A stretch of 64,000 bases of DNA from Vallitalea okinawensis (GCF_002964605.1 NZ_PQDH01000003.1:558001-622000), one strand, 5' to 3'. Counted from the first letter of the stretch, positions 26,308 through 35,597 are shown. The notes: generated by a model not told the origin, from the sequence alone. Numbers and translations are program-made.

Positions 26308-27120
26308 TTAAAAATTAAACCAATAACATCTATACTGACTATCCTTTTCAAATCCTAGTTTTTCTGCTAACTTTCTAGATGCAATATTATCGTCACTACA
26401 ATCCCAATAAGGCAGAATAGCATGTTCTAAACAGTCTTGAATGAAATGACTAGCCAAAATATGAGCGTATCCTTTCTTTCTATACTCTTTTAATGTCTCA
26501 ATACCAATTGTAAAAGTATTGTCAGTTTTAAAGCCTGAATAACATATACTTACTATTTTGTTATCTTCAATGGTATAATAACAGATTCCATTTTTAAAGA
26601 AATTACTCAACGTCCCCCAAAACAACTCCAATTCTTTAATTATAAAATCTAGATTTTCTACCTCTAATCCTAATATATCTTGATCAACTTTTCTAATGTC
26701 GTAACAATTAAGTTGATGTTTATATTCATCTGTACTTTTATTCCATAAATATGTTAATTGTATACCATATTGAATATCTCGCTCTTCGAACAACTCTTCA
26801 ATTCTATGATCCCATCTAGTATTTGCTCCTGATATTTCAAACCAATTGATTTCTTTTTGTATTAAATCTCTTATTATGACTTGATTAATAAACTCTTTAA
26901 TATCTTTTAAAAAGCTATCATTTTTGTCATCACCTATAAAGTAAAATCCCTGCATACCTTGACTCCATACTAACGCTGTTTGAGGGGCATTCCTATTATC
27001 AGTATATATCTTTCCAGGGTTATTTTGGTCTATAACTGCATGAACTTCAGGAAAATTTCTTACACCTTCCAATAACATTTTTACTTTATAGTAATCGTTT
27101 TGATGAATTTCATGTATCAT
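26308..27120 (-). CDS. GNAT_acetyltran (PF12746) family acetyltransferase, ZmaR-like
   Basis: The 270-residue protein has a long N-terminal domain and a C-terminal GNAT core. The core carries IGIETLKEYRKKGYAHILAS as the acetyl-CoA loop and LPYWDCSDDNIASRKLAEKL as the family-typical tail. The PF12746 group includes the zwittermicin A resistance acetyltransferase ZmaR. I use the ATG at 27120, which has GGGGAGG six bases before it. Related genes occur at 39524 and 57307. The substrate is unknown; natural-product resistance is inferred. Confidence 0.85.
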   Translation of the reverse strand: MIHEIHQNDYYKVKMLLEGVRNFPEVHAVIDQNNPGKIYTDNRNAPQTALVWSQGMQGFYFIGDDKNDSFLKDIKEFINQVIIRDLIQKEINWFEISGANTRWDHRIEELFEERDIQYGIQLTYLWNKSTDEYKHQLNCYDIRKVDQDILGLEVENLDFIIKELELFWGTLSNFFKNGICYYTIEDNKIVSICYSGFKTDNTFTIGIETLKEYRKKGYAHILASHFIQDCLEHAILPYWDCSDDNIASRKLAEKLGFEKDSQYRCYWFNF

Positions 27121-27148
27121 CTGCACCCTCCCCTTTTTGGGCAGATAA

Positions 27149-27772
27149 CTAATCGATTGTTATCCTTTGTTGGCATGGCTTTCCGTGAGCCATACATACC
27201 CATTCGTACTCAGTGTTTTTTAAACTATCAATAGATTGTTGAAGTTTTTGAGTATCCCAGTTCCATGCGTTGGGAAAAGGGGTTAATTTGTTTCTTTTAT
27301 GTTCAACTAAATCTCCTGCGAATAACACGTCATTATAGAGCATACAGACATGCCCTGGTGTATGACCTGGTGTATAAATTATTTGTATATTTCCTACCTT
27401 CATGTTACTTCCATATGGCTCTATATCTTTTATGTACTTTTTAGCAGCCAATTTCCCGATATACTTTTTAAACCCAGGTCTGTCCTTTGTTCCTGTGATA
27501 TATGGAATGTCTTCTTCATGTGCCCATACTGTGGCTCCTGTTATTTCTTGAAGCCATCTCACATTGCCTATATGATCAATGTCATGATGGGTAAGGAGAA
27601 TATGTTTAATATCAGTTGGAGCAATATTCATCTCCTGAATTTCTTTTAACATCCTCTTTCCTACAAAAGCATGTCCAGTATCGATTAAGACAAGCTCTTC
27701 ATCAAACACTAGGAAGCAATTTGAGCTTTTTGTACTATCAAGCCTATAAACATGATCATTAATTTTCAACAC
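27149..27772 (-). CDS. Metallo-beta-lactamase-fold hydrolase
   Basis: The 207-residue protein carries LLTHHDIDHIGNV (the HxHxDH dinuclear zinc motif) near residue 62, and IYTPGHTPGHVCMLYNDVLFAGD with two more ligands. This is a glyoxalase II-type MBL-fold hydrolase acting on thioesters, esters or lactones. It lacks the features of a true beta-lactamase. The start is a TTG with GGAGGG upstream that overlaps the stop region of the preceding membrane-protein gene by 14 bases, so the two are translationally linked. Confidence 0.87.
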   Translation of the reverse strand: MLKINDHVYRLDSTKSSNCFLVFDEELVLIDTGHAFVGKRMLKEIQEMNIAPTDIKHILLTHHDIDHIGNVRWLQEITGATVWAHEEDIPYITGTKDRPGFKKYIGKLAAKKYIKDIEPYGSNMKVGNIQIIYTPGHTPGHVCMLYNDVLFAGDLVEHKRNKLTPFPNAWNWDTQKLQQSIDSLKNTEYEWVCMAHGKPCQQRITID

Positions 27773-28322
27773 TGTCCCTCCTTTTATTATTATTGCCTAG
27801 TCGGTCTCTCATTTTAAAATGAGACATAATTAAGAGGAATAAGGCTACCATTGCAAATATCCATCTTAAAGACATTAAGACTGTAAACGTTAATGGTAAT
27901 ACCGGATAAACCTTAAATACGGTCATTATGTAATAGGATAAATTTTCAGGTATATCAAGAATAATGGCTCCCCATGCCCCCCATGCAAGAATCCTATATA
28001 GTGACTTTAATTTATTTGATTTTGCATCACCAATCGCTAACACCATACCTACTGCTAAACAATTTGCCCAGATAAATCCAAACAAAAAATCAAATCCAGA
28101 TAAAAAGGCTAGTGTTGCTTTCTGTTGATTCGTCCAGTTTGTTATAATCTTCTCAGCATTTTCAACACTCAACGCAATAGATAGTCTTCCAAAATCACTC
28201 CAAGATGGTCCTGTCCTCATAATTATTATTGAGCAAATAATACATAAGATTGTCAACCCTAGAAACGTATAAAATGTACCTTTTAATGTCTTATTCTCAA
28301 CATTCTCAAATGGATGCTTCAT
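27759..28322 (-). CDS. Four-helix integral membrane protein
   Basis: The 187-residue protein has four predicted membrane helices at about residues 15-36, 69-97, 107-128 and 141-167, with an external loop after the first. AGGAGGAG precedes the ATG. It overlaps the MBL-fold hydrolase gene downstream by 14 bases, so the pair may act together, for example as hydrolase and membrane partner. That link is inferred from the overlap only. I recognise no family. Confidence 0.72.
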   Translation of the reverse strand: MKHPFENVENKTLKGTFYTFLGLTILCIICSIIIMRTGPSWSDFGRLSIALSVENAEKIITNWTNQQKATLAFLSGFDFLFGFIWANCLAVGMVLAIGDAKSNKLKSLYRILAWGAWGAIILDIPENLSYYIMTVFKVYPVLPLTFTVLMSLRWIFAMVALFLLIMSHFKMRDRLGNNNKRRDSVEN

Positions 28323-28375
28323 CTAAACTCCTCCTATTATTTCATTCAATCTTATTCTTGAATCTATTTTATAAT

Positions 28376-29323
28376 TTATCTTTCAGAATAGCTTATTAAT
28401 GTTTCTTTCAGTATTTTTATTCCTTCATCATAATGATCTTTGTCCACATTCTGTGACCAACTACAAATAGATAACCCTCTATACAACCTATACAAGAGTT
28501 TCTTATCATGAATGCTATCCTGATTGATTGCTAAATGACCTTCATAACCTCTTTCAAAAGCTTTCCATAGTGGTTCATTGGAGTCTTTTAAACTATAATA
28601 AAATAAAACTAGTTCTCGATCTGCATCTGCTATTACGCTATGTTCAAAGTCAATCACACATACTAACTTGTATGCACCACTATCTTTACTTACTATTAGA
28701 TTCCTAGCTCCAAAATCGTTATGGCAAAGTCTTGCTTGAATATCGTTATCATTCAAGAACTCTAAAGTCTTCATTAGAGTTTTCTTAGCTTTATTAATTA
28801 AGTCAATTTCTTCATGTGTAAACTTATTTAGATTGGTGAATATTCTTTCAACTTCATTTTGAAAATAACTCTTAAAGGTATGATAACTATTTTTAAACTC
28901 TAAGTCTTCGTTTAATATTCCATAGTGTTCGAAATACTTCAATGAATGAAGCAGTCCTAATTGTTCACCAGCTTTAAAGTAAATATCTTTCAGATTACTG
29001 GTGGGAATTTCTTCTTGTATCGTATCTAGCAAAGCTCCATTAACATACTCATATAATATCCATTCAACCTCATCTAACTTACCATAGTCAACTAAATGTG
29101 GTACAAGAATATCTGTATCCTCTAATAATTTCAATGCAGCTACTTCTCTATTCCATCTATTCTTGACATAATAAAACTTAATAACATATGACTTTTCAAA
29201 TGTCTCTACTAAAAATACTAGATGGCGTTTCAAATCATGATTGCCGATTGGTTTTATTTCAACGACATTACCAATAATACTTTGAATTTTTTTATGAACC
29301 TCAATCATGTTATTCTTGAACAT
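28376..29323 (-). CDS. Aminoglycoside phosphotransferase-fold kinase
   Basis: The 315-residue protein has the APH/choline-kinase fold. An N-lobe strand with SYVIKFYYVKNRWNREVAAL holds the ATP-binding lysine, LCHNDFGARNLIV is the catalytic loop, and VCVIDFEHSVIADADRELVL is the metal-binding DFE segment. Members phosphorylate antibiotics, sugars or choline-like alcohols. The substrate is unknown. The ATG at 29323 has GGAGG six bases upstream, so the longer frame is rejected. It is one of four APH-fold genes in this window. Confidence 0.87.
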   Translation of the reverse strand: MFKNNMIEVHKKIQSIIGNVVEIKPIGNHDLKRHLVFLVETFEKSYVIKFYYVKNRWNREVAALKLLEDTDILVPHLVDYGKLDEVEWILYEYVNGALLDTIQEEIPTSNLKDIYFKAGEQLGLLHSLKYFEHYGILNEDLEFKNSYHTFKSYFQNEVERIFTNLNKFTHEEIDLINKAKKTLMKTLEFLNDNDIQARLCHNDFGARNLIVSKDSGAYKLVCVIDFEHSVIADADRELVLFYYSLKDSNEPLWKAFERGYEGHLAINQDSIHDKKLLYRLYRGLSICSWSQNVDKDHYDEGIKILKETLISYSER

Positions 29324-29367
29324 CATATACCTCCAGTTAATCGTAGATAATAAATTCATATTATACT

Positions 29368-30135
29368 TTACTCGTATCCATTTGCCTCCAGATGTTGTTC
29401 TTTAAGTAATACAACTTCTACATCTTTGAATTCATCATTTACTATATTAGCCATACTCTTAACTCCAAATAATTCTATAAATGTGTGGCTTCCCACTACT
29501 AGATTCATTTGGTGTAGCTTCGCATATTCCACAGTGTATAATATCTTTTCACCTGTTAAATATAGATCACACTTCTCATCCACTGCCTCTTTCATATCAG
29601 AGGTTAAATGTCCAGCCCCACATAATATGAATACTCTTTTTATTGGCTTGTTATTGAACTTCCAAAATTGAACTTTTTCTTCTAACTTGCTTTCTACTAA
29701 ATCAATAAAACCTTCAATATCTTTTTCTTCTTTATATTCACCAATAACGCCACACTTATAACCATCTTCATCACATGTTTTCTTAACTTCATCTAAGCCT
29801 AATTCAAGGGCAAGACTGCTGTTTGTACCAAATTCACAGTCATCTAGCGGTAGATGATTATAGTAATGAGATATTCCATTTTCATTTAGTAATCTTTTAC
29901 ATTCATCTTTTAAACCGTATATAAATTTCCATGCATCATGATGAGTCATAATTAAATCAACCTTTTGATCCCTTCCAAGTCTAATAACTTCAGGTGTTAG
30001 GTTTGTTGCATATCCAATTTTTTTAATACTCCTACCAGCATTATATGTAATTCCTGACTCTTCCTTATAATTATCAAAAGTACTTGTCTTAAACTTAGAG
30101 TCTATAAATCTGATGATTTCTTCTAATTTAACCAT
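29368..30135 (-). CDS. Nif3-like dinuclear metal-centre protein
   Basis: The 255-residue protein has the Nif3/YbgI/YqfO layout. An N-terminal part carries GYATNLTPEVIRLGRDQKVD and the metal-binding LIMTHHDAWKF, and the C-terminal part has ILCGAGHLTSDMKEAVDEKC, LYLTGE and LVVGSHTFIE, whose late His and Glu complete the site. Family members form hexameric toroids. Some act as GTP cyclohydrolase I type 2-like enzymes, but most are uncharacterised. AAGGAGG precedes the ATG. Confidence 0.85.
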   Translation of the reverse strand: MVKLEEIIRFIDSKFKTSTFDNYKEESGITYNAGRSIKKIGYATNLTPEVIRLGRDQKVDLIMTHHDAWKFIYGLKDECKRLLNENGISHYYNHLPLDDCEFGTNSSLALELGLDEVKKTCDEDGYKCGVIGEYKEEKDIEGFIDLVESKLEEKVQFWKFNNKPIKRVFILCGAGHLTSDMKEAVDEKCDLYLTGEKILYTVEYAKLHQMNLVVGSHTFIELFGVKSMANIVNDEFKDVEVVLLKEQHLEANGYE

Positions 30136-30156
30136 ACAATAAACCTCCTTGATATG

Positions 30157-30432
30157 CTACAGTCTCCAATCAGGTCCAGTTATTCCCCCAAATCTTACCC
30201 ATCCTTCTTTACTTATTCCATTAATCTCATATTCAACTCTGTAAATCGTTCTACCTTTACCATTCATAATAAATGGACCTGTTCCAGTTAATAGATTACA
30301 TCTCTCTGTACTTATTACATTTCCTCCAAGTGAATTAACCTTCTCATTTATTCTACCCTGATGGTTTTCACCTTGCAAAAAATGTACAAATACAATAATG
30401 ATAAAAAAAATCACTACGAGTACAATTTCCAT
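30157..30432 (-). CDS. Small membrane-anchored hypothetical protein
   Basis: The 91-residue protein has one N-terminal membrane helix (IVLVVIFFIIIVFVHFL). A short external part with RTIYRVEYEINGISKEGWVR follows. TGAGGGG precedes the ATG. It is 21 bases upstream of the Nif3-like gene. The function is unknown, with no motif beyond the membrane anchor. Confidence 0.68.
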   Translation of the reverse strand: MEIVLVVIFFIIIVFVHFLQGENHQGRINEKVNSLGGNVISTERCNLLTGTGPFIMNGKGRTIYRVEYEINGISKEGWVRFGGITGPDWRL

Positions 30433-30471
30433 ATACCTATCCCCTCAATATGATTTTATTAGACAACAGAT

Positions 30472-30912
30472 TTATTTAGTTACACTATATAACCAATCAC
30501 TTACATTTCTGTGGATCGACTGAGATATTTTATAATATCGCCATTCATCTTTATAGAGTACCATGGCTAATGGCACTGTTTCATACAAATAAACTCGATA
30601 ATTCTCATCAATTTCAATTCGTATATCAGCACTTAGTTCATTTGGACTAGATACTCTCTTCTTTTTCCACTCATCTAGGCTTAAGCTACTTAACAGATCC
30701 TCTTTACTATTTTGAAATATATCGCCTCCAAATTCTAGGTCATTGATTTTTATAGATTCTGACAGTCTTATATAATTTTCTATCTGTTTCGGATGTAAAA
30801 GAGATAGTTCTTCCATAAACCTTTTATCTTCCACTGCATTAAATATATAAATAACAATAACTGTGATTATTAGAATACTAAATGGGTATATTATTACTTT
30901 ATTAATCCTCAT
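30472..30912 (-). CDS. Membrane-anchored extracytoplasmic protein, unknown
   Basis: The 146-residue protein has an N-terminal helix (VIIYPFSILIITVIVIYIFN) that would anchor it with the remainder outside. That part includes a DIRIEIDENYRVYLYETVPL strand pair and a final YYKISQSIHRNVSDWLYSV. GGAAGTGA precedes the ATG. It is 40 bases from the next small anchored protein, and the two may form a unit. No family is recognised. Confidence 0.68.
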   Translation of the reverse strand: MRINKVIIYPFSILIITVIVIYIFNAVEDKRFMEELSLLHPKQIENYIRLSESIKINDLEFGGDIFQNSKEDLLSSLSLDEWKKKRVSSPNELSADIRIEIDENYRVYLYETVPLAMVLYKDEWRYYKISQSIHRNVSDWLYSVTK

Positions 30913-30993
30913 ACAAACGTCACTTCCTGATTTAATATCTATTACTTTGTATGAACTTTAGTCCATGCAAAAATAGGTCAAATAGTTTAATAT

Positions 30994-31800
30994 TTATAGC
31001 TTCTCTATTTCATCTTGAATGAACTCCAATAACTTCTTCTTTTCATGTTCTGGAACCCATTCTATTAATCTAGCTGCTGCAACTGGTAATTGCCACTTTT
31101 CGATTGCTTGCATACTAATGCCAGAAATTTTCATATAATGTTTTATGTACTGCTTCAGAAGCACTTTTCTGAATATATTAATAGTTATTTTTTGTCCTCT
31201 TGACATGTTATCTGGAAGAACACCATACTTCAACATTATTATAGTTCTAGCCACATCAGCTAATGAATCTCCCTTTGTAGCTGTCATCCAATCAATTATA
31301 TAGTATTTTTCTCCTTCATTAAGTATGTTATCAGGATGAAAGTCGCCATGACAAAGGTTATTTCCATCAGGAAGTTTTTTCGTATATGTTGTTAACCTCT
31401 CCTTACAGCTACTATCAAGTAAATCAGTTGCATTAATGCAATCAATCAGTCTATCTTTAATACTTGAAATATTACCTTCTATTCCCTTATGCATACTATG
31501 ATGAAGTTCTGCAAAATTCTTTGCATGTTGATATATCTTGAATGGTTCAGTTGCCATTTTTTCCATCATCGTTCTACCATTCACTTTATCATAAACCACA
31601 CCTATTTTATTATCCTGTTCTACTAGCTCGTATGTTTTAACTACAGGAAACCCGCTATCACTAATTTCTTTTGAAATGTTATACTCATACTCTATTGCTT
31701 GTTTTGAGATGCCTGATTTAAATAGCTTTATGATCTTATCATTTCCTACCTCATAAATTTCAGCAGTTCTACCTTGTCCAATTAATTTACCTATTTGCAT
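30994..31800 (-). CDS. Aminoglycoside phosphotransferase-fold kinase
   Basis: The 268-residue protein starts with a kinase-like glycine loop (MQIGKLIGQGRTAEIYEVGN). It has the catalytic loop LCHGDFHPDNIL and the metal-binding YIIDWMTATKGDSLADVART. The plan matches APH-type kinases that modify aminoglycosides or other small alcohols. GGAGGGTAAC before the ATG at 31800 fixes the start; the frame extends 29 codons upstream but would overlap the LUD gene. The substrate is unknown. Confidence 0.88.
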   Translation of the reverse strand: MQIGKLIGQGRTAEIYEVGNDKIIKLFKSGISKQAIEYEYNISKEISDSGFPVVKTYELVEQDNKIGVVYDKVNGRTMMEKMATEPFKIYQHAKNFAELHHSMHKGIEGNISSIKDRLIDCINATDLLDSSCKERLTTYTKKLPDGNNLCHGDFHPDNILNEGEKYYIIDWMTATKGDSLADVARTIIMLKYGVLPDNMSRGQKITINIFRKVLLKQYIKHYMKISGISMQAIEKWQLPVAAARLIEWVPEHEKKKLLEFIQDEIEKL

Positions 31801-31883
31801 AGTTACCCTCCAATAATGATTTATCCCTCTACTAGGACAATCCTTTAGCTTTTTTGTTCTTGCAACGTCTCGAACTCGTAGCT

Positions 31884-32525
31884 TCAATATCCTAACTCTT
31901 TACCAACAATAATCACTTTGATTCTATCTTTATTAAACTGACCTTTTATTATTACAAAGTCATTGCATATTCGCTCAGGACTTTTACAATCAATACAATA
32001 CCCTAACTTAGTGCAAGGTGTATTCTTTTTTAATCTCTTAGCGTCAATTGGTGCTGCATAATTTCTTACCCGTTTCTCTGCCTCATCAATATCTCTTACA
32101 ATTTTATTTACTCCGACAACGATGATTACTTGTTTAGGCCCATATAGCATCGGCGCAACTCTACTTCCATTACCATCAATATTGTATAGTTCTCCTTGTT
32201 CTGTTAATGCATTTGTACCACTCATAAAGGTATCAGCAGAAAAGTTCTTAATATATATTTCCTTCTTTTCATCACTTGTTATTCCTTCTCTATACTTATC
32301 AAGAAAAGTAATGTTCCATGAACGAAGAAATTCTATAATTCCTGTTTGAAAAAGTGTCATCGAGTCTCCTACACCTACTACTGAATCCTCGTTGATGAGT
32401 TCTTTTAATAAGACTAACAATTGTTTTTCATCATCTGCATAATACCCATCCATATTATGTTTACTCAAATTCTCTATTGTTCTTTTAACTTGCTCATCTC
32501 TATACCATAAAACATTCTTTTCCAT
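31884..32525 (-). CDS. LUD-domain (DUF162) protein
   Basis: The 213-residue protein has LUD blocks: VVGVGDSMTLFQTGIIEFL, then SADTFMSGTNALTEQGELYN and VIIVVGVNKIVRDIDEAEKR. The C-terminal stretch has four cysteines (CTKLGYCIDCKSPERIC) found in clostridial stand-alone LUD proteins. LutC-type relatives work in lactate oxidation, but no LutA or LutB partner is near, so its role is open. Conserved promoter copy B and a terminator-like hairpin lie upstream. Confidence 0.85.
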   Translation of the reverse strand: MEKNVLWYRDEQVKRTIENLSKHNMDGYYADDEKQLLVLLKELINEDSVVGVGDSMTLFQTGIIEFLRSWNITFLDKYREGITSDEKKEIYIKNFSADTFMSGTNALTEQGELYNIDGNGSRVAPMLYGPKQVIIVVGVNKIVRDIDEAEKRVRNYAAPIDAKRLKKNTPCTKLGYCIDCKSPERICNDFVIIKGQFNKDRIKVIIVGKELGY

Positions 32526-32589
32526 CCTATCCTCATTTCCTATATCATCAATCTACTTAACTATACTATTTTCACAATACATGTTTATA

Positions 32590-32625
32590 TAAAACTGAAG
32601 TTCCCAATAACTAAGGGAACTTCAA
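32590..32625 (-). terminator. Terminator-like hairpin in the leader of the LUD gene
   Basis: The minus strand has a perfect 10-base stem TGAAGTTCCC/GGGAACTTCA with a short loop, then GTTTTATAT. It lies between promoter copy B (32667-32695) and the LUD start at 32525. It could stop read-through from the kinase gene upstream, but a transcript from copy B must also cross it. Confidence 0.7.
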
Positions 32626-32666
32626 ACATCGCGTATAATAAAATCATTGTTCGAGTCTATTTAATA

Positions 32667-32695
32667 ATTTTACCTCATTATTCCATAATTGTCCA
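32667..32695 (-). promoter_or_regulatory. Conserved promoter element, copy B
   Basis: The minus strand has TGGACA, a 17-base spacer ATTATGGAATAATGAGG and TAAAAT. The spacer half next to the -10 box (AATAATGAGG) is the same as in copy A. Transcription would meet a hairpin with a T-rich tail about 40 bases after the start. Confidence 0.65.
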
Positions 32696-32760
32696 TCATA
32701 TGACACTTAAATCTCTCTTAAATAAATAAAAACAGATAACTAATGTGAATATTTAGACCT

Positions 32761-33699
32761 CTAGCCACCTATGTACTCATGTTTTAGTGATAATAATTTT
32801 TTTCCAGATGACGTGAAACTCTCCTCATCGTACCATCCCATATTAATCATATGCTTTATATCATCCCAAAACCAATAGAATGCATTTTTAACTATAAATA
32901 GCTCTGAAAGTTCACTATTACGTTGATAATACTGAAGTAATCCAAAACGGTCTCCATCAGCATTTTGAAGATGGAAGAGATCAATTTCTTTATCACCCCA
33001 TCCAGCATCTAGTGGGTCAATAATCGCTGTTATCTTTGCACTATTCTTATCAACTAGTATATTCCAAAGGTTATAATCACTATGAATCAAAGAAGATTTC
33101 TCTACTGGCTCCACAAAAATCTTATCGAATGAATCCCATGATTCATCTACGACTTTCATTAAGTAGGGTGATATAGTATCCTTAAAATCTAGGTGTAATA
33201 TCTGATGTAAATTGTTGATTCTTTCACCATAGCAAGTTCTCCAATCTGAGAACATCTTTACTCCATCTCCAAAACCATTATTATTTGATATACTATGCAA
33301 ATGAATAAGATTTCCCACCATTTCTTCAACAAACTTATCTCTGTTAATATGATCTGTTGGAAGACTTGCTGCATTAACCCCTTCTACATACTCCATTAGT
33401 AATGCTTCAAAGGGAATATCTTCACTATGACTATGTACAAAGTATACTTCTGGAACCTTGATTAGAGAGTGCTTTCTCAATAATTTTAACTGTTTTTCTT
33501 CCTGGATGTTTCTTCCACTTTGCTTGTACCATTTAACAACAACTCTAGAAGGCTCCTTACCTATATCTACAATATAAACTCCCCCATAAAAGCCCTCACC
33601 TATTTTTTTTGTAAATATTACATCACAGCCATAATACTTATCAATAATTCTTGAAATATATTGATTGTCTTCCTCTAAAAACGATAAATCATAATTCAT
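32761..33699 (-). CDS. Aminoglycoside phosphotransferase-fold kinase
   Basis: The 312-residue protein has a recognisable N-lobe (KKIGEGFYGGVYIVDIGKEP, RVVVKWYKQSG). Its catalytic loop is LIHSDYNLWNILVD, in which the second position of the usual HGD is Ser, and the metal-binding segment is ITAIIDPLDAGWGDKEID. Such kinases phosphorylate antibiotics or small alcohols. The substrate is unknown. It is separated from the LUD gene by 235 bases that hold promoter copy B and a hairpin. Confidence 0.85.
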   Translation of the reverse strand: MNYDLSFLEEDNQYISRIIDKYYGCDVIFTKKIGEGFYGGVYIVDIGKEPSRVVVKWYKQSGRNIQEEKQLKLLRKHSLIKVPEVYFVHSHSEDIPFEALLMEYVEGVNAASLPTDHINRDKFVEEMVGNLIHLHSISNNNGFGDGVKMFSDWRTCYGERINNLHQILHLDFKDTISPYLMKVVDESWDSFDKIFVEPVEKSSLIHSDYNLWNILVDKNSAKITAIIDPLDAGWGDKEIDLFHLQNADGDRFGLLQYYQRNSELSELFIVKNAFYWFWDDIKHMINMGWYDEESFTSSGKKLLSLKHEYIGG

Positions 33700-33827
33700 G
33701 TAATCTCCCCTTCAGTTATCAGCTAAATCCATTATAGCTATATTTTAACAATCATTTATCTATCAATCAATCTCAATATATAAAGATTACTATAACAATA
33801 TTAAAAACTAATTAATCTTTAAATATG

Positions 33828-33854
33828 AAAAAGGAAATCTCTAATGATTTCCTT
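33828..33854 (-). terminator. Intrinsic terminator of the GNAT gene at 33908
   Basis: The minus strand has AAGGAAATC pairing with GATTTCCTT across a 6-base loop, and the stem's last T residues run into TTTTT. It lies 54 bases behind the GNAT stop. Confidence 0.75.
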
Positions 33855-33907
33855 TAATTAAACTTTTATACTACATATGGTCAACTATTACCTTAATTTT
33901 ATTGGTT

Positions 33908-34372
33908 TTAATCCATTAACTTCTCATAGACTCTTAATGAAAAACCTTCTGGTGCTCCATTTGGAGTCATATCACTGACATGTTTATAGCCACACTTTTC
34001 ATAAAAGTGATGATTTTGTGTACTCATTGATGGCGTTTCTAATCCCCATTTCTTACTGTCATCATGCATTTCCTCTAATAAAGTCATTACTTGTTTTCCA
34101 AGCCCTCTGTTCTGATGTTCAGCATCAATAAATAGACTACAAAGATAGTATTGGTTCTTATTTCCTTTAAAAATATTAACGCCGCCAATAATCGTCTCCC
34201 CATTATATATGGAATAATATATACTCTTATGTGACATTTCTTTATGCCATTCCAAACTAATCATATCTTCAGGTATAAAGCCATATTTCTTAAATTCTTC
34301 TGCAAAAGCTCTTTTTTTGATATTTGTTAGCAATACTAAATCTTCATCTTGTACTCTTTTCAATTGTAACAT
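33908..34372 (-). CDS. GNAT acetyltransferase
   Basis: The 154-residue protein is a one-domain GNAT: LKRVQDEDLVLLTNIKKRAF at the start, YLCSLFIDAEHQNRGLGKQV for the acetyl-CoA site, and NHHFYEKCGYKHVSDMTP at the end. A GGAGGATGAG site precedes the ATG, and a near-consensus promoter lies 38 bases upstream at 34410-34438. The gene ends in a terminator, so it is a clear single-gene unit. The substrate is unknown. Confidence 0.9.
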   Translation of the reverse strand: MLQLKRVQDEDLVLLTNIKKRAFAEEFKKYGFIPEDMISLEWHKEMSHKSIYYSIYNGETIIGGVNIFKGNKNQYYLCSLFIDAEHQNRGLGKQVMTLLEEMHDDSKKWGLETPSMSTQNHHFYEKCGYKHVSDMTPNGAPEGFSLRVYEKLMD

Positions 34373-34409
34373 GACTCATCCTCCTCTTATTTCGCATACT
34401 TACCATTAT

Positions 34410-34438
34410 ATTCTAATAGAACATACATTCGTTGTCAA
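34410..34438 (-). promoter_or_regulatory. Sigma-A promoter of the GNAT gene at 33908
   Basis: The minus strand has a consensus TTGACA, a 17-base spacer and TAGAAT, ending 38 bases before the GNAT start. It is one of the best promoter matches in the window. Confidence 0.7.
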
Positions 34439-34502
34439 GTACCAAGTAAAACTTAAAAGTTAAGGTTAATATGAGTTATCATTTAGACAATCAAAAAATA
34501 AT

Positions 34503-34790
34503 TTATTTACCATGCACAATTATTGTGTCGCAAATAGCAGCTTTTAAACGATGTTTTAATATTTGCTGATATTCACTTGACTTATACCAATTTTCTAACT
34601 CTCTTTCATTTGGAAACTTAATAATTATACTTCTGCTATAATCCCATTCTCCTTCTAAAATTTCAGGGTTTGAATCTACAGCAAGGTATTCACCATTATA
34701 CTTTGAAAATACCTCATCGCATTTTTCTAGATAGCGATTATATTCAACCATATCATTAATTTTAATCTGTGCTATGAAATATACGCTCAC
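34503..34790 (-). CDS. DUF1330-family protein
   Basis: The 95-residue protein fits DUF1330, a ferredoxin-like dimeric alpha/beta-barrel family. It has VYFIAQIKINDMVEYNRYLE at the start and SRSIIIKFPNERELENWYKS with the family's W-Y-x-S-x-E-Y element (SSEYQQILKHR). The start is a GTG with GAGGTGG upstream. The family function is unknown. It lies 40 bases behind the histidine phosphatase gene. Confidence 0.85.
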   Translation of the reverse strand: MSVYFIAQIKINDMVEYNRYLEKCDEVFSKYNGEYLAVDSNPEILEGEWDYSRSIIIKFPNERELENWYKSSEYQQILKHRLKAAICDTIIVHGK

Positions 34791-34830
34791 TTCCTACCAC
34801 CTCGTATAAATATCAGAGTTTTAATAGTGA

Positions 34831-35466
34831 CTAACCATTGTGGTTCAATCCCATTAAATGTGACCTATCATTTAGTAGACATAAAGCATTTTGATTATAT
34901 CTGCTACTTCTTAATATGGATATGCTTGCTGGAGAAGCAGTAAATATAGCTTCCTTAAACATTTCTGGAGTAAACTTTAGCCACCAACCTATGATGTAAG
35001 ATAATGCACATCCATGTGTAACTATAACTAAATTCTTTTCGTTCTTATGATATATTCTTTCCATGCATTTAACAATTCTTATGTATAATTCTCTTGAAGT
35101 TTCTCCCTCTTCAAAAGCTCTGTGATCTATATCAAAACTACCCTCTAACATAGGTGCAGCATTTTCACTTACCCAATCTTTGGTTTTCCAAGCTGCGATA
35201 CCTGTATTAATTTCTCTTAAGTCGAACTCTGTTTTAACTTTTAAGTTTAAATGTTGTCCAACTATTTCTGCTGTTTGACTAGCTCTCAATAGATCGGAAG
35301 AAATTAATGTATATTCTTTAGAGTCTATTTTTTCTTTTAAAGCCTTACCGACTAAATCAGCTTGATTTCTACCTAAATCAGTCAGAGGTGTATCTGTCCA
35401 CCCCCCTGACAAATTATTAATATGATGTTCTGATTGGCAATGCTGAATGAGTATTATTTCTTTCAT
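34831..35466 (-). CDS. Histidine phosphatase superfamily protein with QHC motif
   Basis: The 211-residue protein has the phosphoglycerate-mutase-like fold. LIQHCQSEHH replaces the usual RHGxT, which keeps the phospho-accepting His9 but changes the neighbouring Arg to Gln. It also has LISSDLLRASQTAEIVG, EINTGIAAWK and VTHGCALSYIIGWW. The change is shared, as I recall, by a subgroup of Gram-positive proteins, so it need not be inactive. The substrate is unknown. AAGGGG precedes the ATG. Confidence 0.83.
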   Translation of the reverse strand: MKEIILIQHCQSEHHINNLSGGWTDTPLTDLGRNQADLVGKALKEKIDSKEYTLISSDLLRASQTAEIVGQHLNLKVKTEFDLREINTGIAAWKTKDWVSENAAPMLEGSFDIDHRAFEEGETSRELYIRIVKCMERIYHKNEKNLVIVTHGCALSYIIGWWLKFTPEMFKEAIFTASPASISILRSSRYNQNALCLLNDRSHLMGLNHNG

Positions 35467-35597
35467 TTTAATTCCCCTTTAACTTCTAACTAATTGGACC
35501 TACCGAAACAATGCTCTTTTTTCACATAACAATCTCAGCTAGCTTAACTTCTCTTTTCTTCATGCACAAACTACAGAGCATAAATTTCAAAAGGAGA

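Noticed and set aside
31884-32525. Lactate utilisation operon
   Set aside because: LUD-domain protein only. There is no LutA or LutB iron-sulfur partner and no lactate permease near it.
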